Source: Heterotrichella gracilis
Taxonomy: Eukaryota > Sar > Xanthophyceae > Tribonematales > Xanthonemataceae
Direction: 5' to 3'
DNA length: 64,000 nt
Assembly: GCA_032358255.1 (NCBI GenBank)
Contig: JAULBX010009991.1
Location: 1-64,000, forward strand
The notes under the pieces were generated by a model. It ran no database searches. It was given only the letters and a program-made list of their open reading frames with translations, and was not told the DNA's origin. Shown here piece after piece: positions 37,595-55,117 of the stretch (the stretch's first letter is position 1; each line of letters begins with the position of its first letter). The position numbers and the translations under genes are program-made.

Positions 37595-39385
37595 CTTGGC
37601 AGGTACCGCGCCAGAAGCTAGGAGGGTTCAAGAGGAGCCTGCACATACGTACTGTTCAGCAGTGTATACGAGTCACTGCCACACTGCTCGAGAAACACTA
37701 GCAGGTGGTCGCAGCGCGCAGTGCCCAGCACTAGCTGATGTTTGTAATGCAGATGGTTGTGGGAGCCTAAGCACCCTAGAGAACGGTCTGTGAGATGGGC
37801 GACGGTAAAGCTTGAAGCAGTGACCGGTGCGCCACAGGCAAAAGTTATAATCAGCAGTCAACACTCTGGTGGGCACCCTACTTGCGCAATGGAACTGCCT
37901 GAAACCCCTGTCTACAGAAGCCAAGCAGAGATGGATATGGAAGAACATAACCTACTTAGGATAACCGTCAAAGGATACAAGACTACGACGTTGTGAAAGC
38001 TTCTGGGCTGAAGGGTGGTGACACAGTCTAGGCCTGATAACCAGACAGGTTGCTAGACTTGACCACCAAAGCATAAACAGCGATGAGGTACAGACACGTT
38101 TGAAAAGGCCATTCAACAGATGAGAAACGGAAGGCAACAGCGGAAACACAGCTGGTGGCTTGCAAAGACTGCAAACCACACCCACTACAGTGGACAGTGC
38201 CCACTACAAGTTCAAACACAGAAATGTCTGTAGACATACACGATCGCACGACATCGGGGGCCAAGCCCGCAGCACAGGGGTTGTCAAACAATGAAAATCC
38301 CCGAAGCTGGAATGATCCAGCGTCGGATGGCTGGCCCGTAAAAGCACGCAAGCGGCAGGAGACCTTGATTAAAATGTGGGTTGGTGTGGATGTCTGAGGC
38401 ATGGGTCCTCCATCAAGCAGGTTCCGAAGTGGTACCCCAGGGATGCGTGCGGAAAAATAAGGACATAGAGTACACCAACCACCAGCCCAGGTTTGAGCCA
38501 GCGTACATAGCTCTAGCGAACGGAATGCAACGCTGTTTGTTGTTGATGTGACCTCCGGGGACCACCATCACAGGTGGGCATCAGCGGTTCCCCCACGGCG
38601 TCAACTCCAGCTACGGATGCAGACGCGACACAAAACCACCGCTAAGACGAAACGTGGACGGCCCAACTGCTATGCAACCATTGCACGGCTGATGGAACAT
38701 AATCTGGGGGCAACTTACCGTGCGCACTGCCGGTGGTGATGAGACGGTTAGACGACCATTTGCTTGATGCCGGGCAGACAGCAGTGCGGTAGCGGTTAGC
38801 AGTCGGTCAATCAAGGACCAAGAAGCTCAGGTGGTGCTATAATCCCGTACCATCGCCCACGTTCTGCGAGATACCGAGGCATCAGGGGAAACAGTTCGCC
38901 CAGTGTTGTCGGATCTCTCAAAACATCCGAAGGAAAATATCCGCAACATTCGGTTGTCGGTCATTTTTGTTACTCCGACACAACCGAAAGCAGCTCGGAC
39001 GCAGATTTACGGCGTAGGGTATTCACTCGCGGTGCAGGGTCGTTTCTCATGCCACTGCCAAAACCTTGTCCGGCAGGCTCTCTGCTTCAAAAGTAGCAAG
39101 TTTGCACGTCTGTGGCCTTATTTTACAGCGTCAAACGCAGTACCTGACCGCAGCTTGGTTGGTACACCAATATCCGGCAAAGAGCTGGTCACGCATATGC
39201 ATGCATATAACGTACCGTCTCGACACACCTATTCAGTCGACCTTGTTTCGGCCAGGAGCGGCAGTAACCTCTAAAGGCTCCCCCGTTTTGAAACAACCAT
39301 ATACATCTAGTGGTTGGCGCTTCGACACCAGCAAAAGCCACTAGTGTTGAAACTTGCGCCGCCCGTGGCCACAGCCGCCCGCACT
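37595..39385. promoter_or_regulatory. Divergent promoter region (acidic protein / RIO2 kinase)
   Basis: 1.8 kb between two divergent starts, with no gene recognised inside. A near-perfect CATATGCATGCATAT palindrome lies at 39194-39208, about 180 bases upstream of the RIO2 start; related palindromes occur at other genes in the window. Confidence 0.45.
39194..39208. promoter_or_regulatory. CATATGCATGCATAT palindrome
   Basis: 15 bases of the 16-base palindrome CATATGCATGCATATG, upstream of RIO2. Perfect copies are at 10219-10234, 33968-33983 and 58547-58562. The regulatory role is inferred from recurrence. Confidence 0.4.
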
Positions 39386-43958
<4,573 letters not shown>

Positions 43959-45274
43959 AGAGTGCAGCGGCAACCATTGCAACCCATGGGAGTCACTTTT
44001 TCAGGAGCGTTTTCAGGAATGTACTAGCTTTGGGGCAGGGACCTGGCTGCCAAGCCTTGGGACATGCGCTGTGTTGCAGTAACATGCCAGTTAGTTCAGC
44101 GATTGAAATCTTACCATTCGTTGTCACCGTCAATTTAGGGTTTCATTGGGCAGCAGAGGGTCATGCTATCGGTCGAAACACCCACATCTGATACATGGTT
44201 CAGCTTGTGCCACCTCCAAGGAGGTGCAAAGTGTGGCTTATTTTCATCACCATGTCAGGATTTTTACTAGTGCGACACAGTATGGATGTCACTTGCTGAC
44301 AACAGTACTGCATAGGCTTATTTTATCACCATGACCAGCCCTAGGGAGGCCTCCCTATGCACTGAGGCCACGGCTATAACATAGGACTCCCACTGAGTGC
44401 TTTGCTGTCAGCCTGACTTGATCTCTTCATGTGAACACAGCCCAAACCTTTAAAAAAAAAGTTGAGATTTGTTGTACCATTGGCAACCCGCTACCCATAC
44501 ACATGCGTTCAACAGCAGACATATTCATGGCGAGCTTGGATTGGCAAAAATGATCACGCTGTGCAAAAAGAGTAGATATGCAAGGAGCAATTGTTCTGCT
44601 GCTTGAAGTTCACTGCACCTCAAACCAGGATAAACCCCTCCAGGCAGAAATTGGGTGACGGCAATTGGCGGGGATTGATGACGAAAACTGGCCTACATGG
44701 CCGAGCCTCTTCTAAAGAAATTGGGCCAAAATGGCAACTTGCATCTTGAAGATGCGCCTGGACAAGAGGGCAATCACCCCATAGTACCTCTACAACGCCT
44801 CAAAGCAACCACGCAAATAAAATCAATTTTATTGTAAGTGATTCCTTGACGCTCAGTGCATGTCAGGGAGAGATGAATGTACGGTGGGTCCTGGCGCAAT
44901 GTTGCCAGCTAGAAACGGAAAGGCTGTGCCAGTGCCCACATGTGCACACAAAAACGTGCGTCATTCAACATAAGTGATCATCAAACAGCAACGATCAAAC
45001 TGGCTAGTGATGACCAAGCATAGGTTAACGACAGATAGTAAGTAGGTAGCAGGTGTTCAGTGAGCAATTCACAGTTCGGACCTTGTATGCAAAACTGTTG
45101 CAACACGCTGTGCACAAAGTGCACAAGCATTTGACGGGCGCAGTTCTCAACAATCAAGCGCCATGACACCACCACTGCCTGGCTGTCAACTTGGCAACTC
45201 TCATTTCCCTCTTGCAAACAAACCCCATTCCAAATTCAAACTCCCAAGCATCCCCTTCCCCAGCGTTCAGCTAA
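43959..45274. other. Convergent intergenic region, no gene recognised
   Basis: 3' flanks of RIO2 (+) and the membrane glycoprotein gene (-). AT-richer than its surroundings; only chance frames. Confidence 0.5.
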
Positions 45275-47353
45275 TCACTCAGCCTGCTTGCCCTCTGATG
45301 CAGAAGCGCTCCCCACAGCAATCTCCCCCTCCCTTTCTGCATCCCCCCCTTCACTGCTGCTGGCACCACTGCTTGAAGCCCCTAGCGCAGGTTCACTGCC
45401 ACTGCCATGCAGCACAGCGCCCTCCCCTCCCACATCCTCGTGTAAACCCCTGCCATGGCTGCTCTCTGCTTCCTCACCATCAGAGCTGCTGTCATAGGGG
45501 ACGGTAGCGGATAGGCACTGGCTGGTTGCCCGCTCAAGTCCCAAACCATTACCCCCCATGCCTGATGTGCTGCTCAGCTCCTTTTTGGAGTCGCTCCGGA
45601 AGAGCGGGATGGAGAACGCCCTGCCTGACCGCACGCTGAAATCCCGCAGGGAGTGCACAGAAATGTCCACCTCGTGGAAGTAGGGGCCCAGCTTCCGCAT
45701 GAGCTCCTCATCGTCCTTGTCAGGCGCTGTTTCGTCTGTGGCCTTCTCCTCCACCTTGCGGGCCGACATGATCTGCCTGTCCGGCATGATGACCACGATG
45801 GGGTGTGGCGCCTTCTTTAGCATCTCGGCAGCTGCAGTGGGAGAGGATAAATTAAGAGTCTGTGATGTAGTGTGATGTGATCAATGGGATGTTAAATTTC
45901 TGGATTGTTTACTGTAATGGGCAATGTGTCGGCTGCAGCCAGAGCAAGATGTACGCATAGTTCCAATCCCAACTCCATTATAATAATAATACATGCACAA
46001 ATCCCCCAAACTAAAGTAAAGTATGCACCTCACTGGAACACACTTAACAAACAGTAACCCAAACCCCAAACTCTCGACCCTATACCTACTGGACCACTGC
46101 CACATCGTGGAAAGCACGCACAGCCTGCACAACCCATCTCAACTGAAGGCTTGAGCCCATGGACCTCCCACTATGCAATGGAATACAAGGTGGCAAGGTT
46201 CAGCAGCCCACCTTTGTCCGCCAGCCGCCTGTTCAGCTCCTGCTCCTGCCTGAACTGCCTCGACCGGTGGCGCCACGACATCACACAGGTGCCCAGCACC
46301 AGCAGAAGGAAGGTGCCAAAGATCGCACCTGCATAGACGCAAAGGGAGGACAGTTGAGCCAGACAGCATGGTTTGTTGCTGGCAAGGCTTGCCAATTAAA
46401 TTTGGGCGTTGTTTGCTGGCGAGGCTTGCAAATCAAACTTCGGCACACGTAGGCCACGCAGCGTCTGTGAGGGTCAGAGCACACAGCTAACAGAACAGCT
46501 TTTCTGTACGGTCAGTCAAGACGTTCACAAGCAAACAAAACTGACGATGAGACAACGCCACTGCACACAATATGAGGTAGTTACCTAGAAAGCTCAGCAG
46601 GCTCCCTTTTTGCGTGTACAGTATGCCTCCACTGCTGCTGGATTTGGTCGGTGTGCTGTACCAGGTGCTGTTTTGGGTAGCAGAGCGGCTGTTTGCCATG
46701 CTGCCATTGCTGTCCAGTGTGCTATTGCTACCTGCACCGCCACTTGCGGTGCCGTTGGTTGCAGCGCCGATACTTGCAGTGCTGTTTGTTGCGTCGGTGC
46801 AGTTGCCCGCCGCCTGGCAGGCGATGACTGCTTGCCATGCCTTTGACATGGCCACCAGCTGCTCGTGGACTGTCTCGCTGTGAGTTGCTGGGGCGGGGGC
46901 GGGGGATCCTGTGAACAAGCAGGCACAGGTACACCGTCAAGCACACGGCATGCGGGTGATAGTTCGGGGCGTACTTGTACTGGGCAACCTGGTTGTGGGT
47001 AGCCAGTCTCCAGAACGGCAAGCTTGTCTACAATGCCTTTGCAAAAGCAAGAAAACATAAACACAGGCAGCTGAGCCCTAGGGTATATCATCAGTGTGGG
47101 TATCTCTCAGTTACGCGAGGTGGTAACAACACCGAGGTGGTAACAACCAATGGGGGTTCAGCGGTAAACGAAGGCAAGGCATGGGCCAGGTGGGCAATGG
47201 CTAGGAGGACAGGGTGTCAGGCGCACCTCGTAATTGCCTGCTGGCCAGTGCGAAAGGCCAGCCACCCATCCACATCAAGACCATCAGGAGTGGCACAGCC
47301 TGCAATTGTGTTGGACAGGGAGCAGAGTGAGTTCCAGGAAGCTTCTGCACCAT
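45275..47353 (-). CDS. Single-pass type I membrane protein with N-glycosylation-rich ectodomain
   Basis: Not a family I recognise. Five exons close in phase: 47353-47227, 47036-46989, 46908-46585, 46328-46212 and 45831-45275, giving about 390 residues. The N-terminus has a hydrophobic signal-peptide-like stretch (AVPLLMVLMWMGGWPFALAS). The short ectodomain is Ser/Thr/Asn/Gly-rich and holds six N-X-S/T sequons (NCT, NST, NGT, NST, NGS, NST). A transmembrane helix follows at about 160-185 (SLLSFLGAIFGTFLLLVLG) and then a basic stop-transfer patch (SWRHRSRQFRQ). The cytoplasmic part has PHPIVVIMPDRQIMSARK, then a Ser/Glu/Gly-rich acidic tail. A surface or secretory-pathway location is inferred. 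The donor of exon 2 (GTTGCC) is weak, and the start could be the Met at 47380 or 47284. Confidence 0.7.
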
Positions 47354-48651
47354 GGCCCCATACTCTAGCCATGGTTGCATCCTGCTACACTGCTCAGGCA
47401 AACCTTGGAAACCTCAACGGGCAAAAGTTCACAATATCAAGACCCAATACAGTGGTGTGGTGGCTGAGCATGGCAACGCTTGACAGCTCACTATGACGAC
47501 CATTGCAAACAGCTGCGCATAACGTAGGCTGCAATCGGGGTCCGACAAGGTAGAAGCTTAAGGGGTGCATAGCCAGATGAAGAGTTTGTGACAGAAGACA
47601 AGCGCAGGTGAGAGGCACTGCACTGCCGACTTTGGGACCTTCCGTGCGTTACGAAGCCTGGGGCCAGAAAGTCTACACAGCGGTCCCGCGGAAGCCGCGG
47701 CATGTGTGGCAATAGCACACACCTTGCGAGCCGCCTTTGCACTGCTGAGACACGCCATCGAGTCGATGGTGGCTGCTGGGTGACTACTGTACACGCAGTA
47801 TCTTCGGGTGTTGTCGTCGCTGTCACTTTCGGAAAAGCTTGCCGAGACCAACTGGGCGATGAGGTACCACACCACCCTGGCAGTGTTGATGAATGCAGTG
47901 TGTGCAAGGATCCAGGCTTTGATGGGTCGTCGCAAGCAAAGAGTGTGCGGTTTGCGTTCGATACAAGCACGGGACAAGGTGCATACAAGATACGATATCG
48001 GGCGGGTGCATGCCACGTGATGCCAGACAGAGAATTCACGTGTAGAGAATTCACCGCGCAACAGAAGACAGGGGGCCTTGGAACGTCCTAGCCACACCCA
48101 GCTACCAATTGGTTAACGTATTGCACGTCGCGGTGGCCAACGCAAGTATACAAGCAAGCTGCAACGCCAACATCTGTGGTCACTTTCACAGGGTGGCGTT
48201 GAAAGGCGGTGTGTGTCTCCCGCTTATGTGCCGCGGGGCCGCCTAAACGTGACGACACTTTTTTAGAACCTTTTGTTTCGACGCCATCAAGTCACCTCTG
48301 AAGACACTTGCGGTACCTCTAGCTACGAATTCCCTAACTAAGCACTAGTTTGGCATCCACAGCTGCAGCGCTGACCCCTTGCTTCCACAAGCGGTGGATT
48401 GCGAAGCTCCTTGGCTAACACGAGCAAACACAGGGGCAACATATACCTGGTGCCAGCACAAACCTAGAAGCTGTGAGCCGCAGGCCGCAACCTTCTCGAC
48501 GTGATTACAGCAACACCAGTCTGATCTGGCAAAGCCTTTTCAAACAGCTGCGTTGGTCACCCCTGGGCGCGCCCCTAGGGTTACAATGCATGCATATAGG
48601 AGGCTGCCACACATGCGGCACCCCACGCCGCAGCCCCGGCGCTAGGTCGCC
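47354..48651. promoter_or_regulatory. Divergent promoter region (membrane protein / LST8)
   Basis: 1.3 kb with no recognised gene. An ATGCATGCATATA motif lies at about 48586-48599, some 55 bases before the LST8 start. Confidence 0.45.
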
Positions 48652-50354
48652 ATGTCTTCTGTGGTGCTGGCGACAGCAGGCTACGACCACACCATCCGAT
48701 TCTGGGAGGCCACCAGCGGGATCTGCTACAGAACCCTCCAATATGCAGAAACCCAGGTGAACAAGCTCGAGATCACTGCAGACAAGCAGCTGCTGGCAGC
48801 CGCTGGGAACCCCCACATCAGGGTTTTCGAGGTCAACTCCAACAACCCGGCGCCCATAGCCAGCTACGATGGCCACACCAGCAATGTCACGTCGATCGGG
48901 TTCCAGAAGGATAGCAAGTGGATGTTCAGCGGGTCAGAGGATGGCACTGTGCGCATATGGGACCTCAGGGCGCCTGGGTGCCAGCGGGAGTATGGCAGCA
49001 GGGCAGCGGTGAACACGGTGTGCCTGCACCCCAACCAAGGGGAGCTCATATCAGGTGCGGCGTCAGCCTTGGAGGTGGCAGTGGGGCGGGCATGTGTCGC
49101 TGGCCGCACAGCGACCTGGCTCTCCAGGCATTGTGCTGACAGTCCATAGTGCAGTTGGAGGTGTTCTGCGGCGATATGTAAGGCATGCCATACAGAGTGT
49201 CCACCATGGTTGCATGCGAGAGCTAATTCTGCTATCCAATTGTACCGCATGTCACCATGAACTCACGCTAGGCCAGCTGTCCTTGGTTGTTGGCAAGGGC
49301 GCATCTTTGCACCCACTGTCTTCTATCACCTGCTCCCGCCTGATCTCCTCCACGCATAGCCATCCCCCCTCCCGCTGCTCTGCCCCGCAACTCCCAACCC
49401 TTACTCCCCATCCCATCCCATCCGCCAGGCGACCAGAACGGCAACATCCGCGTGTGGGACCTCACCGCCAACGCCTGCAGCTGCGAGCTGGTCCCCGAGG
49501 TGGGCACCGCGGTGCGCTCCCTCACAGTGGCGGTGGACGGCAGCCTGGTGGTGGCGGGAAATAACGCCGGCACCTGCTACGTGTGGCGCATGATGCGCGG
49601 CGCCACGCTCACCACCCACTTTGAGCCGCTGCACAAGCTGCGCGCGCACCAGGGGTACGTGCTCAAGTGCCTGCTCAGCCCCGACGTGCGCCAGCTGGCG
49701 ACCACCAGCAGCGACAAGTCGGTCAAGGTGTGGAACATCGACAACTTCACCCTAGACAGAACCCTCACGGGCCACGGCAGGTGGGTGTGGGAGTGCGTGT
49801 TTTCGGTGGACGCAGCCTACCTAGTGACTGCGTCCTCGGACTGCACAGCCAAGCTGTGGGATTTGTCGAGCGGGGAGGCTATTCGGACCTACAGCGGGCA
49901 CCACAAGGCGGTGGTGTGCTGCGCGCTCAATGACAGCACAACCCAGGGCGCAGGGAGGGGTGGGGGCTGTCAGTGCGATCAAGGGCAGGGATGGGGAGTG
50001 GGGCAGCTGGCGATGGGGGATTTCAGCATCGCAGCGTGGTATTGGGGGGCATGCGCAGAAAGGGAGGGGCTGTCGAGTACTTCTTGTCGCTGTTTACCGA
50101 TGCGCATATGGAAAGGTGCCCTGCATGGTGATCTTGAGGAGAGTGCAATGGCTCTGGCGCAGTGGGGTACAAGATGTGGTATGTTCTTTGAATGGCAGAG
50201 TGCACGGCAGCTGTCCGGTGCCACCCTTTTAGCTATGGGGCCTTTGAAGGCTCGCCTATATGCACCGCGTAGTTTTCTTTGTTCCTATCAGTTTCAATGC
50301 CTCACCATGCACCGCACCACATTCATCATTATTTACAAATTTGCACCAAGTTAG
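48652..50354 (+). CDS. LST8: LST8, WD40 subunit of TOR kinase complexes
   Basis: Binds and stabilises the TOR kinase domain; Chlamydomonas and plants have one LST8. Exon 1 is 48652-49054 and exon 2 starts at 49429, joining as [16 protein letters not shown]. Seven WD repeats are readable: [79 protein letters not shown] and [16 protein letters not shown]. They end in [15 protein letters not shown], the normal LST8 C-terminus, at about 49942. From there the frame stays open to 50354 with residues that resemble no family. I think a small last exon is missed and the true C-terminus lies soon after 49942; the end given is the end of the open frame. Identity is firm, the 3' end is not. Confidence 0.9.
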
Positions 50355-50749
50355 GATCACTAGTTGTTCAAACTTTAGTGACTATTGTAGGTACAGGCCC
50401 CATCTACTGTAGTAATACTGAGGATACCGGCACACATGTTCACAACACAGCGTGGTGCGTTGATCAATTGATTCAGAATCAGACTGCAGGGTATGCAGGA
50501 AACTTTCTCGTGATACCGTATATCAGCAGCAGCTTGTAACATCATGTGGCCGGTAGCCCTTTGTAGTACTCAACAAATCAACTTGAGAGTGCACTGTGAC
50601 AGCAATGCACCATGCAGCTGCTGCGGTTCCACCAAAATTCACTGTGATGTGGATACCATGTGCCTTTGTGCGACCCCTTCCTTTCTGCTTGCTGCAGCCG
50701 CTGAGTTGAGCTGTCAAAAGGTGCAGAATCACATCCAGGCAGGAAAAGT

Positions 50750-51915
50750 TTACTCGCTCGCTGGCTTTTGCTGCCGCTTGATGAAGAGCCTGTCTAGGTC
50801 CTCTGTCGGCACATTGCTCCTGAACACATGGACACAAGAGGGGGTCACCGTGATATAACTATAGTTTCAGGCAGGATGGAGACCCCTCTGGCCTAAGCAG
50901 CGGCTAGGGACAAACAGGCCCGTGGCGCATGCGCCATGGGTCCACTGCACATACACCGTCTGATATTGGCCTGGATAATATGCGCGATTTAACCTGCGTT
51001 GCGTGGGGTGACATGCCTGGCAGATTACTGCTAGATAATATCTATCATATCGAAAATATAGATGTTGCGTACAAACTGTGACATTCCTGTACCCAGGTGA
51101 AGAGCAAACTGTGGCGCAAACTGCACACAAATTTTCCTACAGAGTTAGCAAAGCTATTTTATTACATCCATTATGCACAGCCCCTATCAGAGTCATTCAG
51201 AGAAACCATGTCGAGGATCATAATGCGGTGAGAGCCGGGAGTGGTGTGCACTGAAGATGGTTGCGTACCTTCCCCGTAGCTGTGGTGGCACAAGCAAGCC
51301 TTTAGGAGCACCGCCGGGACCACCCTTTGCAGCAGTTTTTGCCACCTTTACCGGTGGTGCAACGCTTGGTCCCGGTGGGGTAGCGCGCTTGTAGACCGTG
51401 GCAGAAGTATACGAATATGTCCTGATACACAATGGACTTGTTAAGCAAGCACCCTCTGTTTGGCAATGTACATGCAAAGGGTTTGTAGAGATAGGTGTCG
51501 TTCAGTATGTGCAGGGAATGGGGAATCGTCTACATGTATTTTGGCTGGTTGCAAGTGCATGGCATGCCACACACAAATCAGCGCACATTAGAGCCACGAT
51601 GCCACTGACACCGCTAAAGCGGCATCTTGCACAGTGCACAGATACAGGCAAAGTACATCAAGGTAACACGCTGACACACTGGGCGCTTACGCACCCAACT
51701 GCACTGTGACCTCCTGAAAGCAAGTCAGCTGCAGATGGAAGCTTGAATTGGTTGGCAGCGTTGTCCGCTAGTGGATTTGGCAACGATAACTCTGCTGTGG
51801 GTTTTGCTGTGGGTTTTGCTGATGGCCGTGTCGGCTGAACAGGTTCCTGGGCTTGTGCAGGTGCATCCTCGATGTCAGAGTCACTGCCAGAGCTATAGTC
51901 CACCAGTCCGAGCAT
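50750..51915 (-). CDS. Small unrecognised protein
   Basis: Probably three exons: 51915 to about 51691 or 51711, about 51390 to 51269, and 50819-50750, for roughly 130-140 residues. The N-terminus is MLGLVDYSSGSDSDIEDAP, a Ser/Asp cluster with casein-kinase-2-like sites. Pro/Ala/Lys repeats follow, then KLPSAADLLSG. Exon 2 is basic and Pro/Gly-rich and ends PPQLRGR. Exon 3 encodes SNVPTEDLDRLFIKRQQKP and stops soon after. The exon 2/3 junction closes in phase; the exon 1/2 junction has two possible donors and is not settled. The PPQLRGRSNV-TEDL arrangement looks like a conserved short motif of a small eukaryotic protein family, but I cannot name it. Function unknown, possibly nuclear. Confidence 0.55.
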
Positions 51916-52733
51916 GGCTCACACTGAACGCCAGTAAGAAAATGCAAGAATCATACAATCATTGTGTCGAAGTTACCGCTGTGTCTCAAACTCGAGCTCA
52001 CGGCGTTGTAATGCATGCATGAGTCGCTGTTGCATGCATGCATATGGCTCCCCTTAGTGTTCGGTTTGCAACACCGGAACTTTGGTCTCGGCAAGTGTAG
52101 AAAAACGTTTCACTGCAGACTGCTTTCCAAATCTCTTGGCCCAGCAGCTTTAGGTACAATGTTCACGAGTGACTGTTCAGCATGTCCCATTAATGCCAAC
52201 TAGTGGGACCCTAAACCCTAGCTGAAACCCTAAAATTGTCCCCAATAATATTTTCCCCATGCAGCACACTTTTGTGTAACACTCATTGAGACGGCGTTCA
52301 AACGGTCACTCACCCGCAAGGATTGTGAATTGTAAGCCAGTGGTCAGTGGCAGGCAAGCAGTTCACCTAGTAGTGCAAAAAGAAACTAGGGCCACTAGTC
52401 TAGGGGTCTTCATACATACGGTGTGCAAAGGCGTGGCACAAATGATTCTAATCAATTGTTCTGCACCCGTTGATTTGCACCCCGCTTTGGCAGGGTGAGG
52501 GCAAAAAATGGAAGTAATGAATTTTGGTAGCGCAACAACAAAAGTTCAGTAATGGCATATTGTTTATTGCCAATATTCCAACGTTGCAGTGGATAAACTC
52601 AACTCAACCCCACACCTGCAGGACCAACACTGGCAGTGCTGGACTTGGATGAAACAGGAACGTACTGGTCCGTTGCAAGGAATCTAGGCTAGTGCTGAAG
52701 GCTGAAGAGGGAACGGTTGCTGCTAAAGGAGCT
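51916..52733. other. Intergenic with CATGCATGCATATG motif and degenerate telomere-like units
   Basis: Promoter of the small-protein gene and 3' flank of the glycosyltransferase. TGCATGCATGCATATG at 52031-52046 lies about 115 bases upstream of the small gene's start. ACCCTAAACCC-type units lie at 52208-52233. Confidence 0.5.
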
Positions 52734-55117
52734 TCAAATGGAGCTGCCAACAGGGTCTTCTGGTCGTTGCAGCCGCCCATTCAGCAACGTGTGTGTCTGA
52801 CTGCCAACAGATATTGGCTGTGTGCTCCAGACATGGTCACTCACTTTGCAGTCCTTGTCCCACTCAACCATGTCATGGCCTGGCCTTAACCCACAGCACA
52901 GGTCAAATGATTTGCTGGGAACATAAGTCCAGTCTATGGCAGCAGCCGACACCACTTCACCCCAAGTGCTTTGCCGGATGCCCTGCGTGAACGTTCAAAG
53001 TCCTGATATTACGACCACTCAGCGTCACGTGGGATAAACTCCTGGCAGTACTGTATGAACCCTATTCCGGGATCAAACATTTGCCAATGCATCATCCCAG
53101 TGCCCGCTTTATCCCAATAGGATAACCAATTGATTGCCCATATAACCACAGCTGCTTACCTGCAGAAACCCTGGATGGTGCAGGTCTTTGGCGTCTTCTA
53201 TGCGATAGGCGCTGCGTACACCTGGATCCATGACAATCTTGGTGTAGCCTGCCCGGAGAAAATCATGGCACAGCAAGGAGCATTCAGATGCACGGCATTC
53301 GCCTTCTCTTGCAGACCTGCAAAGGGTGATACATTATATTAGTGTCCAATTGCCCAGAGATTTTGACTAGGTGTACATGGCCAAAATCGTAACAAAGTTC
53401 GTGACAAGGAACTGACCCCATCGCCAGTGCACTGCATGGATTGACGTAAGCGGATATGAGAGAGGGTCACACCTGATGCGCAACCCTTGAAGGAACGGCT
53501 CAGATTTGAACACCAACATCCCATTCCAGCAGCACTTGACGGGCACTGGCAGGCCTGCTTTGAGGCGCGCTGCTGAGTACGCATTCTGTACATAAGGCGG
53601 AAGTTTGCTGATCCTGTTTCCCTCGCTATCTCGCCCCACCCAGATATCATAATATTGCAGCTGTGTTGTCGGCAACATCCGGCGATCCGCCATGGCTGTT
53701 TGGCTCCATGCAAACACCAGCGGCCGTATGCAGGCTACAGAGCCAGCAAGCCTTCGCAGCATGAGGTGGTAGGTCTGCAGGTACTCACTGAACAGCGTCC
53801 TCTGGGCCTGCAAAAGCAAAAAATCTATGTTTTGAACAGCAATCACTCATGGATAATTAAAGAAGCTGACTGCGCAGTGTGCACTAGCTGGGATTTGTTG
53901 CCCTCAATGGGTATCCCAAGCACTGTTGGGTAGATGTGCAGTCAACCAGGGCGATACATGGCCTACCTCAGGAAGCAAATCTTTGACCATTGGTCTGTCA
54001 AAGTCCATGCCGCAGGTCATATCGTTGCCCTGCTGCTGCAGCAGCCGCAAGGCGTTGTCCGCACAGAAATAGATGTCGTTGATGAACAGAACCCTCTCTG
54101 CTGGCCAGGCGCTTTTTACCGGCGGTGTATGGCTACCAGGTGCTGAGTTGGCCTGCAGTGTTGACAAGTATGCCTCCATCTCTGCCTCTGCTGTCCACAG
54201 TGGCGTCAGTGCCTGGTTTCTCACGTCAGCTAGGAACTGTATTCGGTCATTGCCAGTTGGCCTGGTCATGTTGCCCCCTGCAGGGAGACTTGAATTTCAG
54301 TGCTGAAATGACCTCGTTATCCAGAGAGATTTTGTGGCAACACTCTTACTCACCGATCACGACGTAGGATGGGAGATCAAGGACATCCAGCCAGCTCCGC
54401 AGTACTCCCAGCCAAGCGCCTGCAATTGGTGGGGTGTTTCTCAGCACAGCGAGGAATCACACAATGCATGCTGGAGGGTAGGTCTGCTTTGACAAAGAGG
54501 GTTTGCTGCTGTGTGACCTGCTCACCTGTGCTATCTGTGCTGCCACTCTCATAAATAGACAGCATGGTGCTGTAGTGCGGAAGCTGCGCCAGCAGGACTA
54601 TGAGCTGCAGTATGAAGTGTGGCATGAGCTGCTGGTTGTTGCGCAGATTGGCTGCGATGAGAAGCTGCTTGGGACCCAGAGTGAGGGGAGGAAGTGTGTG
54701 GTCCTTTTGGCAGAACAGCACCCCTCCCTGTGACCGTAGCTCTGCCACAGCATCTCGAAACACGGTCAGGAGGTGGTGGCCCTGCTCCCCACCTTCAGGC
54801 AGCTCCTCACGCCTGTGAGCACCATACTGCCCTTCTATAGCATGGAGCAAGGCCCTCCTAACGATAGCCTTGTCTAGGAGTCGCACGTCGAGGGAGTCGA
54901 GCTTGCTTTTGATGCTGGCTGCTCTGCAGGAGTGCTCTGCTGCGCCCTCCAGGCTGAGGCTGAGATGTTCGTGGGCCCAGAAGAACTTGGCTGATCCAAC
55001 GCATAAAAGGACACCAATGAATGCCCACAGAGCGAAAGTGCTTGCCTTTTTAGGAGCTAGCTTGAGGACCCTCGAGTGGACTGGCAGCTTGTCATAGGTT
55101 GCCTTTATGGTCCACAT
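52734..55117 (-). CDS. GT69-family (CAP59/CMT1-like) glycosyltransferase, type II membrane protein
   Basis: Six exons close in phase: 55117-54526, 54419-54354, 54277-53967, 53807-53473, 53316-53160 and 52982-52734, giving 569 residues. One signal anchor at about residues 27-47 (STFALWAFIGVLLCVGSAKF) predicts a Golgi enzyme with a luminal catalytic domain. Marks of the CAP59/CMT1 alpha-1,3-mannosyltransferase family are LLIAANLRNN, IYESGSTDSTG, VLFINDIYF (282-290), a WNGMLVFKSEPF segment, CRASECSLLCHDFLRAG and a C-terminal WDKDC-type end. In the fungus Cryptococcus these enzymes build capsule mannan. In an alga the acceptor is unknown and could be a cell-wall or extracellular polysaccharide (inference). 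Family assignment rests on motif order read by eye and is fairly strong; sugar specificity is not established. Confidence 0.82.
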
